Assembly: GCF_033958435.1 (NCBI RefSeq)
Contig: NC_134137.1
Span: 67,224,001-67,288,000, forward strand
Direction: 5' to 3'
Source of the DNA: Carettochelys insculpta
Lineage: Eukaryota > Chordata > Testudines > Carettochelyidae
Length of the DNA stretch: 64,000 bases
Numbering within the stretch: the stretch's first letter is position 1; every line of letters starts with the position of its first letter. Positions 52,945 to 64,000 of this stretch are shown one piece after another. Under the pieces are notes generated by a model. It worked only from the letters and a program-made list of their open reading frames with translations, did not search any database and was not told the DNA's origin. A program made the position numbers and the translations under genes.

Positions 52945-55375
52945 ATAGAATCACAGAATACTAGAATTAGAAGGGACCATGAGAGGCCATTGAATCCAGT
53001 CCTTTGCACTCTTGGCAGGACCAGCTACCATCTAGACCATCCCTGACAGATGTCTATCTAACTTGCTCTTATTGCCAATGATGGAGATTCTACAACCTCC
53101 CTAGGTAATTTATTCCAATTTTTAACCACCTGGACAGTTAAGAAGTTTTTCCTAATGTCCAACCTAAACCTCCCTTGCTGTAGTTTAGATCCATTGCTTC
53201 TTGTCCTATCTTCAGAGACCAAGGAGAAAAATTTTTCTCCCTCATCCTTGAAACACTCTTTTAGGTACTTGTAAACTGCTATCATGTCCCCTCTCAGTTT
53301 TATCTTTTTTAAACTAAACAAGACCTTTAATCATTCTTGTTGCTATTCTCTGGATCTTCTCCAATTTCTCCACATCTTTCTTGAAATGTGGTGCCAAAGA
53401 AGACACAATACCCCAATTGAGGCCTAATCAGTGCTGAATAGAGCAAAAGAATGACTTCTGACGTCTTGCTCACAACACTTAATGCATGTCAGAATTATGT
53501 CTGCTCTTTTTGCAACAGCATCATACTGTTGACTCATATTTAGCTTGTGGCCCACTCTGACACCAAGATCCCTTTCTGCAGTACTCCTTGCTAGACAGTC
53601 GCTTCCCATTCTGTATGTGTGAAACTGATTACACTCATCCCTCGCTTAACGAGTAGTTTACTAATGAGTACTCACTAAAACAAGGACCATATATACCTAC
53701 CTTTAGTCTCTATATGAGTGAATTTCCCCCACTTATATGAGCAGAGTCCCTGGCTGGGGGAGGGCGGGGGAGGGACCCGCAGCCCCGTGGCTGGAACAGA
53801 GCCAGCCATGGGGTCCTGGGAGGCTGGGAGACCTGCAGCTGGATCCACTTCAGCCGTGGTGATCCCTGGTTGGGGCCGGGAGACCTGCAGCCCTGCAGCT
53901 GGAGCAGAGCCAGCTGCAGAGTCCCAGGCGGGGGGCGAGGAGACCCGTGGCCCTGCAGCTGGAGCCTTCTCCCTCCCTTTCCTCAGACATGCAGCTGTCT
54001 GACAGCCCTGCAGCTGAGGGAAGAGAGGGAGAAGGCTCTTACTGTGGTTCCTTCCCCTGTGCTGGCAGGAACATGAAACTGTCCAGCCATGAGCTGCTCA
54101 GTTTCCCAGCCCCGCAAGCCATGGGGAGACTGGAACCAGCTTGCCCCTGGTTCCCAGCTCCAGTCACTCTGGGAGCCAGGAAACTGGCCAGCGCTGGTGG
54201 TTCCTGGCTCCCCTGCCATTGGAGAAAAATTCAAGTTATGCAGGGGTTCCAGGAACTTCCCCTGGGTAACTCCAGGGTTTACTGTATTAGATGCCCCCGC
54301 CTGCCCTGCAGGCTTCACCCTCACCCAGGTTTTAAACCCCCACCACAGCAGCCCCAAACTGCCCCCAGGTTTACAACCCCCCAGCAGCCCCAAACTGCCC
54401 TCAGCTTTACACACCCCCAGCAGCCCCAAACCACCCCCACACTTACAACCCCCCCTGCAGCCCCAAATTTCCCCCAGTTGTAGAGCCACCCCGGCTTCCC
54501 TCAACAGCCCCAGCCCTAGACACTCCTCCTCCTCCTGCAGCCTCTCCACTGGGGCTGCTAAACTGGGTGGCTCCACCAGCCCTCCTGCTTCCAGCAGTTA
54601 ACTCAAGTGTTAAGATTTCAGCACCGAGGCATAAGGTAATTGCTGTCCCTAGTGATAGAGACAGCTGCCATCTCCAGCAGTTATCACTTATTGATAGATA
54701 TCTGACTTAGGCAGCAGTGTTAAGAAACTGCAAATGGCTTCTTTAACAGCAGCTGGGAACTGCCCAGCTAGCGACCTTTAACAAATCTAATGGAACCCAT
54801 GTTTGGGTCCTGACCCACAGGTTGTGAATCCCTGCTCTACGTACATACACTACATCCTATTTCTGGTGCCAACCTATTCAAATACATCAGAAAAGTACCT
54901 AAACTCAACTGGCTTATGTCACGTTACAAGCACTTGGAATGAATCGGAGACTTTCACATGTATTTTAATGGGAATTTAGTGGTGCTCTTATGAGTTTTCA
55001 CCTACAAAGAGAAATTTGGGAACCTATTGTGCTTGTATAACAAGGGATGAGTGTATTCCTTCCTAAGTGGAGTACTTTGCATTTGTCCTTATTAAACTTC
55101 ATCCTAAATACCTCAGCCCATTTCTCCAGTTTATGCAGATCATTTTGAATTCTGACCCTATCCCCCAAAGCAGTTACAATCCCTCCCAGCTTGGTGGTAT
55201 CTGCACATTTACTAAATGTGTTCTCCGTGCCAATATCTAAATTGTTGATGAAAATATTGAACAGACTGGTCACAGAACAGATCTCTGTGGAATCTTACTT
55301 GTTGTGCCATTCCAGTATGATTGTCAAACATTAATAACTGTCCTCTTAACCATTAATAACTACCCTCTGAACTGC
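52945..55375 (-). pseudogene. CR1 LINE 3' part, interrupted by a Tigger-like element
   Basis: Two collinear pieces of one minus-strand CR1: 52945-53631 (3' end, C-terminal EDRTRSNGSKLQQGRFRLDI, and CLARSTAERDLGVRVGHKLN) and 55054-55375 (NIFINNLDIGTENTFSKCAD, LEKWAEVFRMKFNKDKCKVL). Motif C reads CADTTKL where FADDTKL is usual. The break falls in the text joining HLGRN to the SCLARS part. Confidence 0.92.
53632..55053. mobile_element. Tigger/pogo-like non-autonomous element, 1.4 kb, TA duplication
   Basis: Ends are CACTCATCCCTCGCTTAACG and, inverted, CACTCATCCCTTGTTATAC, each beside TA (53630-53631, 55054-55055). The interior is GC-rich with two minisatellites: an imperfect unit with GACCTGCAGCCCTGCAGCTG at about 53755-53965 and a unit of about 40 bp with CAGCAGCCCCAAACTGCCC at 54330-54480. 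No transposase found. Confidence 0.88.
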
Positions 55376-55518
55376 CCCAGTTCTCCCCTTCTGCTGCCTC
55401 TGTTGTTATCATCAGTTTCTCTTTTTAAGAAAAGCTCTGAGCTTGCAAACGCTCCTAAATAACTTTAGAGTGGAAGCTTTTTCTGGTCAGGGAATCCATT
55501 TTTTGACTTGTTCTGCAT

Positions 55519-55903
55519 GGCTGTTTCTATACATGCCACTTTCCTCCGAAAGTGGCATGTTAACAAACAGCCCAAAATAAGCTAATGAGGCAGGGATGCA
55601 GATTCCCGGCACCTCATTAGCAGAAGGTCACGTGATTTGGAATCCGGAAGACTTTCTTCCAGACTCCAAAACAATGTGTAGAAGCACAGCCCCTGGGGGG
55701 TCTTCTGGAAGGACGTCCTCCTTCTGGAGGCCCCTTTTTCGCCAAAATTTTTGGGAAGAAAGGGCCTCCAGAAGGAGGACTTCCTTCCAGAAGACCCCCG
55801 CCACCGGAGGTACCAGGAATTTGCATCCACACCTCATTAGCATATTTCGGGCTGTTCATTAGCATGCCACTTTCAGAGGAAAGTGGCATGTGTAGAAACA
55901 GCC
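55519..55903. mobile_element. MITE with long inverted ends, distinct family
   Basis: Ends are GGCTGTTTCTATACATGCCA and the inverse of GGCTGTTTCTACACATGCCA, with inverted arms running through CTTTCCTC, GAAAGTGGCATG and later CTTCTGGAAGGACGTCC. Nearly the whole element is palindromic. Flanks CAT and CTT may be a decayed 3-bp duplication. Confidence 0.8.
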
Positions 55904-57214
55904 CTTGAGTTGTCAAAGTCTATGTTGCTTTATAATAAATAATAGTATTTCCCCTCTGATATAAGCCTATTCCAAGTTTTGCATTGAGAACCGCAGTGAT
56001 ATGACCATTATAATCCTGTAACTATATTCCAATACAGCAGGTCCAGAGGGTACAGTGTAATTATCAGCCAAATACAGTAAAATATGAAGTCTTCATTTCT
56101 TCCTGAAAAAAAAACCCGAAATTAAATAGTTCCAGTGTTTCAGCTGCTTGAAGAAATGACCGGTATCTTGTCTTGTTTTGCTTTTTGCCCAATTCTGACC
56201 AACCATTGCATGCATGTAAAAATATCTTGGGGAAACGTCAGGCATTTTAAGATAATTTAGGATGTTTTTGAGGTGGCCACAGAAATTGTCTAAGCCAGTT
56301 TTCCAATATAAGATGACTTTCAGAGGTCTGAAGCATAACCAAAAACAGAAAACTGGGTTTGAGCAATTTTCACATGCCATTTTCACTTGTTTGCTGCACA
56401 TCGTTTCAAGATATAACCTCAGCAGCCAGGGAGTTTTACAAAAAGATTATAACTCTTCACTTTTGAAAAATATTTCCCAAGATCCATTTTTGTGCACTCT
56501 AAAAATATAGTAAGTCTTAAGATCAAAGCTCCTTACAACAGTAATCAAATTGGCCTGAAAACAGCCCTATAATGGTGGGAAGTATACGATGTAATGTATA
56601 ACAGCAGTAGGACACTGCAATGCATCTTATGACAGGCCTCTGAGGTAAGATCTTAGTAAAAGCTCGAAAGTCTTAACAATGAGCACAATATAGATATCTA
56701 GAGGTACAGCTCACTAGTGGGACAAGTGTACTATTAGTTTCACAAGCACTGCAAATTCAAGTATTAAACGTATGAAAATCCTCTTCTTGATCTGTTTTAT
56801 CTGCTCTTGTGCCCTCTACAGCCCCAGATATTGTAGAGAGTTATGCTGCCTGACTTAAATGTAGAGAAAACAAGAACCAGGCATGGAGGGAGAGGCAGAG
56901 AAAGTACATTGGGAGATGGAAGTCTGGGGATGAAGGGGACTAATGTGGGAGCTGGCAAGCCAGTGGGGAGAGAGATGGGGACTGGCTGCATAAGGAGATT
57001 CTACATTAATAGTCATATGCAATGTATGTATCCAGTGTATGTATTAAGAAACAGACAGAGATATATATGATATATATGACTAAAGTTTGCATAAAGCAGC
57101 ATTTCACAGGGAGCTGGTAAACAGGTATGCCTTATACAATGGAACATATATTTGATTCTCTGACCAGACTGGTCTTCAGGCAAAGATAATGAAAGCCCAT
57201 TTTTACATGGCTAT

Positions 57215-57425
57215 TAAAATAACAAGAGGGTGATAGGACAGTATGGCTACCTTTTACTGGACCAAATTCTGTTGATGAAAGATACCTGCTTTCAAGCTAT
57301 GCAGATCTGAAGCATGAAAGCTCAATGGGGCAGAACATGTGCAGCTCAAAAGCTTCTCTCTTTCACCAGCAGAAGCTGGTTCAGTAAAAGGTATTACCTC
57401 ATCCGCCTTGCTGCTCTAATATCCT
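57215..57425. repeat. Palindromic short repeat
   Basis: TACCTTTTACTGGACCAAAT then TCTGTTGATGAAAGA is followed, after a loop of about 70 bp, by the inverse CTCTTTCACCAGCAGAAGCT, GGTTCAGTAAAAGGTA. Arms of about 40-75 bp. Superfamily not known to me. Confidence 0.6.
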
Positions 57426-58367
57426 ATGAGCAAAGCAGCTACAACAACACTGCACACGTAAAAAGTAGACACCAGATATACAAAAATCCCTCCAAAACAA
57501 TCGATCAATTACGTATGTGTTGTCTCAACTTATATTTTGCTTCCTGAATTATGTAAAAGACCAGGGAAGACTATTCCTGTGGCCAGAAGTTTAAGGTTAA
57601 AGAATGGAGTTTAAGGGGAGAGAGAGAGCGATCAAATTTGTTTTCACATACAAAAATCTATTATCCTTTGAGACTATTTCACATATTTATCTTATAAGTG
57701 AGGAAGGAAATTACCACTAGATAGAATGGAAATTTGACAAGGGTCTGAGAAATAAGATCTTCTCAGGCTTTGTCAGTAGGTGGGTAAACTCATAATGGTT
57801 TTGTTTTTCTTGGTTTTCTTTACATGAGAAAAACTGTGTTAAAATGCCTTACCCTGCAGAATTGTGAGCATATTAGTTCCTTTGAGTCTGTTTTATACTG
57901 CATGTCAGTAAACTAAAAGGCAGTTTGGTTATTTTTTTCTTCTTCACATCCTACACTGGGGGCAGGGGGAGATGTCCGTCACATTTGGATAGATTTTTCA
58001 GATTTCAGTAAAAATGATTGTGACCCATCTGCCAAAGGGCTCCCTCCCATAGCCAGGCTGACTCTTGGGTGATTGAGATTTCCCCTTCCATATATTTTAT
58101 CTCTTGGTTCTCAAGCATAGTGCCAGGGAGTACCGCATCACATTCGACAAAAACAGCTGTCATGGCTTCATTGCTAAACCCTTCTGCTTTGTGATGGAAA
58201 AGCTCTTGCTGACCTATCCATGTGTATAAAATTATCCTACAAATGATGAAGTGTCTTGACCTTAAGATCACTGTAATTAGCATTGTTTGTTTCCCATGCA
58301 GACCTTACAAACATGGGTTTCATAACGAGTCGGTCAGATTTAGGTTTCAGAGTCCCATCATAGAGCC

Positions 58368-58552
58368 AAGTATCGGAGGGGTAGCCATGTTAGTCTGGAT
58401 CTGTAACAGCAACGAAGGGTCCTGTGGCACCTATAGACTGGTGGACCATAGTGCCCACCTATAGAAAAGTTTTGAGCATGAGCTTTCGTGAGCACAGACT
58501 CACTTCATCAGATGTTGGTCCACAGGTGCCACAGGACCCTTCGTTGCTGTTA
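58368..58552 (+). repeat. Snap-back short retroposon, target duplication CCCATCATAGAGCC
   Basis: It starts AAGTATCGGAGGGGTAGCCA, has a long 5' arm to CACTTCATCAGATG and a short inverse 3' arm (GGTGCCACAGGACCCTTCGT then TGCTGTTA). A perfect 14-bp repeat flanks it (58354-58367 and 58553-58566). Confidence 0.85.
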
Positions 58553-60129
58553 CCCATCATAGAGCCTGATCCAAAGCCTACTCCGGGCAGCTGATAGGCT
58601 TCCATTCAATTCAGTGGGCTTTGGATCAGGTCCTTGTCCTCCAGATTCTTTAAATGGTAATACAAGAAATGAAATGGGTCCAACAACCCCCATTAAAACA
58701 AAAGTATTTACAGATAAGTCTGGAAGCCTTCCCAGTGCTTCGGCGTAGCTTTAATTTGATACCAAACAGGGAAATGGTTTTGAATCTTGATTTAGTCACT
58801 CCTCCCTTACTCAGAAAAAAAAAACCAACACAAAACAAAAGGGTAATAGTGGGGATTGCTGTAGCATCAGAAGGTTGAAAAATATACTTTACATACCAGC
58901 TGGCAATTGAGTGTGGTGTTAACACAGTAAAGCTCAGTCAGAAGAGAGAATGGAGTTACATGCAAGCCATCAGTGGGTCTTACCTTTGGTAACTAAATGA
59001 AATGGAGCATCTAAATTGTGGCTGCTGAGCACTTTTGAAAATTTGGCACAAGTTCATTAAGAGCCAGGATCAAAGCATTTTAACAACTGACAGTTGTTTG
59101 GATATAAATAAAATAACCCACTCTACACAAAGGCCATTTTTTGTTCAAAGGCACTTCAATTTTAAGGGGTTGTTAATGGCAGCTTTTCTTCAGCCAGATT
59201 TCCACTTTCCCCTGCTATCTATTTTATATTATAGATAATTATTATGAGTGCGGTTCTCAAGCATAGTACAAGTCAGTACTGCCCCACATTTGATAAAACA
59301 GAGCTCATACCTCACTATGCATGCCTTGACCTTCCCTTACTCTCACGGGTACGTTGCACTGCTGATTCTGCTCCCTCTGATGAGCATCCTCTCAACAGAA
59401 CTAAAATTTCAGTGGAGTGACTGAGCTCAGCACAGAAGTGTTTGGGTACAGCTGTGGCTTACTGTATTGTCTACAAATGTGGTGTGTATTACCAATTCCT
59501 CTCAAGAGACTGGCTAACTACTTTTTAATATCTAGACATTTGGACCTATATGCTAATGTGCAATTGTAGCGCAAGAAAATCAATCTCTTACTCAGCACAG
59601 TGGCTCCTAGTGCCTGTTCCAATTCATGCTTGCTGACTTAATTGACATATGTTTTCACTACTTTTAGCCCTGTTGAATTCTATTATTGCCAAGAACCCAT
59701 CAAACAATCTTTTTACTGGTGATGACAAATGTGTCAGAAAGGATAACACTTAACTCTTAACTTTAAGATCCTAGGTTGATTTTGTGGGGCTGGCAGTGAT
59801 GGCGGGGCAGGGGGAGTATCTTTTTAACTGCAAACTGAGAAAATTAGTTAAAAATATACTCACCTGCAATGCAGGAGACTTTAGTTGAAACCTACCTGAG
59901 AGAAGAATGGATTTGACAATTGGTTTTTCACGTGTCAGAAGAGACCTATGAGATTCTGAGGGGGACAGGAGAGATGTCCCTTCATCTCGTCTGCTGAAGC
60001 TGTTCCACTTAGGATACATAATAAGTATCATTGGAGCCAACAGGATGGTTCTTTGTATCCTGTTTCCCCAGTGGAGGCCTGATTCACCCAGGTACACAGT
60101 CATTCTTGCACACACTCTGGCTCAATGGC

Positions 60130-62790
60130 TTAAATCGGAAGTGGAGTTGCTTCAACAGTAGGGATATACTGTCGACCACCTGACCAAGACAGTGATAGAG
60201 ACTATGAAATGCTAAGGGGGTTAGGGAAGCAATCAAAATTAAAAAAACTCAATAACAGTAGGCAATTTCAGTTATCCCCATATTGACTGGGTACATGTCA
60301 CCTCAGGACAAGATGTGGAGATAAAATGTCTTGATACCTTAAATGATTGCTTTTTAGTGCAGCTTGTACAGGAACCCACAAGGGGAGAGGCAATTCTTGA
60401 TTTAGTTCTGAGTGGAGTGCACGATCTGGTCCAAGAGGTAACTGTAAGAGGACCGCTTGGAAATAGTGACCATAATATAATAACATTTAACATTCCTGTG
60501 GTGGGAAGAACATCTCAGCAGTCCAACACTGCAGCATTTAATTTCAGAAAGGGGAACTATGCAAAAATGAGAAAGTTAGTTAAACAGAAATTAAAAGTTA
60601 CAGTGACTAAAGTAAGATCCCTGCAAGCTGCATGGAAACTTTTCAAAGACACCACCATAGGGGACCAATTTAAATCTATACCCCAAATTAAAAAACACAG
60701 TAAAAGATCCAACAAAGATCCACCTTGGCTTAACAGCCATGTAAAAGAAGCAGTGAGAGATAAAAAGGCATCTTTCAAAAAATGGAAGTCAAATTCTAGT
60801 GAGGAAAATAGAAAGGAGCATAAACACTGCCAAATTAAATGTGAAAATGGGATAAGAAAAGCCAAAAAGGAATTTGAAGAACAGCTAGCCAAAAACTCAA
60901 AAAGCAACACCAAAATGTTTTTTAAGTACATAGAAAGCCTGCTGAACAACCAGTGGGGCCCCTAGATGATCGAGATACAAAAGGGGCACACAAAGATGAC
61001 AAAGTCATTGCAGAGAAACTCGGTGAATCCTTTGCTTTGGTCTTCATGACTGAGGATGTTAGGGAGATTCCCAAACCTGAGCTGTCCTTAGTAGGTAACA
61101 ATTCTGAGGAATTGTCCAAGATTCAGGTGTCCTTAGAGGAAGTTTTGGAACTGATTGATAAACTTAACAAGAACAAGCCACCAGGACCAAATGGCATTCA
61201 CCCAAGAGTTCTGAAAGAACTCAAATGTGAAATCGCATAGCTGTTAATGGTGGTTTGTACCCTATCTTTTAAACCAGCTTCGGTACCCAATAACTGGAAG
61301 ATAGCTAATGTAACACCAATATTTAAAAAGGGCTCTAGAAGCAATCCTGGCAATTACAGACCAGTAGTCTAACATCGGTACCAGGCAAATTAGTTGAAAG
61401 CATAGTCAAGAATAAAATTGTCAGATACATAGAAGAATATAATTTGTTGTGTGAAAGTCAGTCTGGTTTCTGTAAAGGGACATAATGTCTTACTAATATA
61501 TTAGAATTCTTTGAAGAGGGTCAACAAACTTGTGGATAAGGGGGATCCAGTAGATATAGTACACTTAGATTTCCAGAAAGCCTTTGACAAGGTCACTCAC
61601 CAAAGGCTCTTCCGTAAACTAAGTTGTCATGGGATAAGAGGGAAGATCCTTTCATGGATTGAGAACTGGTTAAAAGGCAGGAAACAGAGGGTAGGAATAA
61701 ATGATACATTTTCAGAATGGAGAAGGATAACTAGTAATATTCCCCAAGGGTCAGCCCAAGGACCAATCCTATTCAATTCATTCATAAGTGATCTGGAGAA
61801 AGGGGTATACTGTGAGATGGCAAAGTTTGCAGCTGATGCTAAACTGATCAAGATAGTTAAGACCAAAGCAGATTGTGAAGAACTTCAAAAGGATCTCGCA
61901 GTACTGAGTGACTGGGCAATAAAATGGCAAATGAAATTTAATGTGGATAAGTGTAAAGTAATGCTCATTGGAAAAAATACAGTATAATGGGGGCTAATCT
62001 AGCTATAACTCATCAGGAAAGACATCTTGGAGTCATTGTGGATAGTTCTCTAAAAACATCCATGCAGTGTGCAGCAGCTGTCTAGAAAGCAAAGAGAATG
62101 TTCGGAATCATTAAAAAAGGGCTAGAGACTAAGATGGATAAAATCTTATTGCCCTTATATAAAGCCATGGCAAGCCCACATCTTGAACACTGCGTACAGA
62201 TGTGGTTGCCTCATCTCAAACAAGATATATTGGCATTAGAAAAGGTTCAAAAAAGGGCAACTAAAATGATTATGGGGTTGGAACTGGTACCATATGAAGA
62301 GAGATTAAGGAGATTAGGACTCTTCATCTTAGAAAAGAGGAGACTAAGGGGGAATACGATAGAGGTATATAGAGTTATGAGTGGTGTGGAGGAAGTGAAC
62401 AAGGAAAAATTATTTACTTGTTCTCATAATGCAAGAAATAGAGGACACCAAATGAAATTAATTGGCGTCAGGTTTAAATCAAATAGAAGGCAGTTCTTCT
62501 TCACACAGCACAAAATCAGTCTGTGGAACTTGCCAGAGGACTCTGTGAAGGCTAGTACTATAACAGGGTTTTTAAAAGAGCTGGATACATTCATAGAGGT
62601 TAGACCCATTAATGGCTATTAGCCAGGATGGGTAAGGAATGGTGTCCCTAGCCTCTGTTTGTCAGAGACTGGAAGATGGATGACAGGAGAGAGATTGCTT
62701 GATCGGTACCTGTTCAGGCCACTCTTTCTGGGGCACCTGTTATTTATTGGCCGCTGTCAGCAGGCAGGCTACTGAGCTGAGGAAGCCTGA
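60130..62790 (+). pseudogene. CR1/L3-like LINE, 5' truncated ORF2 relic
   Basis: It begins in the endonuclease (YCRPPDQDSDRDYEM). Then DCFLVQLVQEPTRGEAILDL, GNSDHNIITFNIP, DPPWLNSHVKEAVRDKKASF, LNKNKPPGPNGIHPRVLKEL, HLDFQKAFDKVTHQRLFRKL (motif A), NIPQGSAQGPILFNSFISDL, KFAADAKLIK (motif C; the first D of FADD is A), LEKVQKRATKMIMGLELVPY, HQMKLIGVRFKSNRRQFFFT and a C-terminal EVRPINGY. The 3'UTR runs through TGGGGCACCTG near 62740. Stops and shifts separate the ORFs (near 60965, 61240, 61380, 61987, 62085). It is a different lineage from the CR1 at 43560. Confidence 0.88.
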
Positions 62791-62794
62791 CCTC

Positions 62795-62925
62795 AGAACA
62801 TCCGAGAGATGTGAGAGACTCGCATTCAAATCCCTTTCCTCTCAGGAGGCAGAGAGGGGAATTGAATCCAGCTCTCCCACATTCCAGGTGCCTGCTCTAA
62901 CCCCTAGGTCAAAAGTGATGAGGGC
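62795..62925 (-). mobile_element. tRNA-derived SINE-like fragment
   Basis: On the minus strand GGGGTTAGAGCAGGCACCTG resembles an A-box region and GAGAGCTGGATTCAATTCCC a B-box (GGATTCAATTCC). It lies just after the LINE at 60130-62790. The tRNA of origin is not clear. Confidence 0.5.
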
Positions 62926-63531
62926 AACAGTAGCATTATCACTGCCTTCTCTTGAAAGGGACCCAATCCAAGCAGTATTTGAGAACCTGGGAGAGCTAGG
63001 CAGAGGAGTAACTCTCTTCCCTGGCTTGTGGAGGACTCGGGATCTTAGGGGTGAGGAGGGCGGGAGCCAGACTTCGCTGGGCCATGGGCAATGGGTGGGG
63101 AGGAGCTTGGCTCAGAGGTAACTGTAAGCTTTGCACTTGTGCGGCCACTCAGGAGAAATTCGTATGCTGCCCAGCTGGTTAGCAGAGTGCCCGCTGCTAG
63201 GTTTTGTGTTTCTACTGGTAGTGCACATTCACATGTCCTTTGGTGCACATAATAAAATGTATTTGCACGTGAACAGAAATGATTGGAAGGAACATTGGCT
63301 AGGCTCCAGGGCCCTCGGAAGGGGCATGACCTCAGGCGGAAGAAACAGGGTTAGAGACAGTCAGCTTTCAGTACCACCCAAACCACGCCGTGTGCAGCTC
63401 TGGGAGTGAGGAAACAGCCCAGAGGGCTGGGTCCTTTTAAATCTCTAAGTCCTGGGGCAACTTCCATCTTTTTCCACCCACAGCAACAGCCCTGGTTAGG
63501 AGATAGACATCAGGACAGCGAGGCTATGTCT
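62926..63531. other. Intergenic, nothing recognised
   Basis: No repeat, exon or RNA gene signature seen. Confidence 0.45.
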
Positions 63532-63833
63532 ACATGGCAGAGCTATTTCGGGATACCTCAGTATCCCAAAATAGCTACTCTGCAGCTTTGAAATTCATCC
63601 ATTATTTCAAAATATTTTTAGAAATACTGGGCATGCTATTTCGACATCTCTATACATCTTGTTGCAGGCTGAGTAAGGGATGCTTCGAAATAGTGCTTTA
63701 TTTCAACATTTGGCACTGTTTAGACAGCGCCAAATGCCAAAATAGCCCATTTCAAAATTAAATAAGATGCCCAATTTGTGTAGCACAAATTGTGTATCTT
63801 ATTTCAAGTTTGGTGTGCTATGTAGATGTAGCC
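63532..63833. mobile_element. Harbinger-type MITE
   Basis: Ends are GGCTATGTCTACATGGCAG and the inverse of GGCTACATCTACATAGCAC. The interior has TATTTCGGGATACC, TATTTCGACATC and AGACAGCGCCAAATG, shared with 27314-27580 in the opposite sense. Confidence 0.75.
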
Positions 63834-64000
63834 TTAGAGTGTGGTACCAGTGCCAGGCCTAGAGACAGAGACCATAGGTGCCTTGGGAACGTTTGCCGTG
63901 AAAATTTAGGTGCTGAGTAAGTTAAGATGACAGAGGGTTTTAGATAGCAGCCAACCTAGATTTTATGACTCACAGAGGCACCTAAAACTGAGCCTTAGGT
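63834..64000. other. Right edge, nothing recognised
   Basis: Short unassigned sequence. Confidence 0.4.

Larger units (their letters stand above)
55904..60129. other. Intergenic, mostly unrecognised, two small repeats
   Basis: Contains the palindromic repeat 57215-57425 and the snap-back retroposon 58368-58552. 55910-57210, 57430-58350 and 58630-60120 show nothing I recognise. Confidence 0.5.

Noticed and set aside
43544..62622. Retroviral (ERV) genes
   Set aside because: The reverse transcriptase pieces have CR1-type motifs, apurinic-type endonuclease and CR1 3' ends, with no gag, protease, env or LTRs.
2029..63833. Inverted repeats as CRISPR, integron or attachment sites
   Set aside because: They have transposon ends with 3-bp or TA duplications, no spacer periodicity, and lie in vertebrate DNA.

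Overview
The window is vertebrate genomic DNA, most likely from a hidden-necked turtle (Testudines, Cryptodira). The grounds are a spliced vertebrate gene and a repeat load of CR1 LINEs, a tRNA-Lys-type SINE with a CR1-like tail (the 'cry SINE' design), and many Harbinger, hAT and Tigger type DNA-transposon remnants. I cannot name the species. No bacterial-type genes, operons or CRISPR arrays are present.

The only host gene I can support is TNFSF11 (RANKL, the osteoclast-differentiation ligand of the TNF superfamily). It lies on the minus strand and all five coding exons are readable: 25351-25599 (cytoplasmic tail plus membrane anchor), 17552-17716 and 9300-9345 (stalk), 9121-9219 (stalk to start of the TNF domain) and 1222-1643 (rest of the TNF homology domain). 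The splice phases agree and join to a 326-residue protein. The 3'UTR runs to the left window edge. A CpG-rich block (about 25100-26270) covers exon 1 and the upstream promoter side. The introns carry MITEs, one cry SINE, a CR1 end, an RTE-type LINE end, a Tigger-like element and several short retroposons.

From 26.3 kb to 64 kb is the upstream intergenic flank of TNFSF11. I found no host exon there. It is largely a graveyard of transposons, several nested so clearly that the order of insertion can be read: a CR1 at 28686-32050 holding two hAT-type elements and a GC-rich foldback element; a CR1 at 39735-41065 holding two Harbinger-type MITEs; a CR1 at 52945-55375 cut by a Tigger-like element with a TA target duplication; and a short retroposon at 26320-27313 cut by a hAT element. 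At 35465-39260 lies a broken autonomous Harbinger element with a HARBI1-type DDE transposase (+ strand) facing a Myb/SANT-like protein (- strand). Two further LINE bodies with recognisable reverse transcriptase are on the + strand (43560-46222, CR1; 60130-62790, CR1/L3-like).

I did not find a convincing new multi-gene system. The most unusual structure is a family of short retroposons, several of which are snap-back (palindromic) copies bounded by 10-14 bp direct repeats. The most interesting coding observation is an uninterrupted polyglutamine plus polyproline run in the cytoplasmic tail of RANKL.
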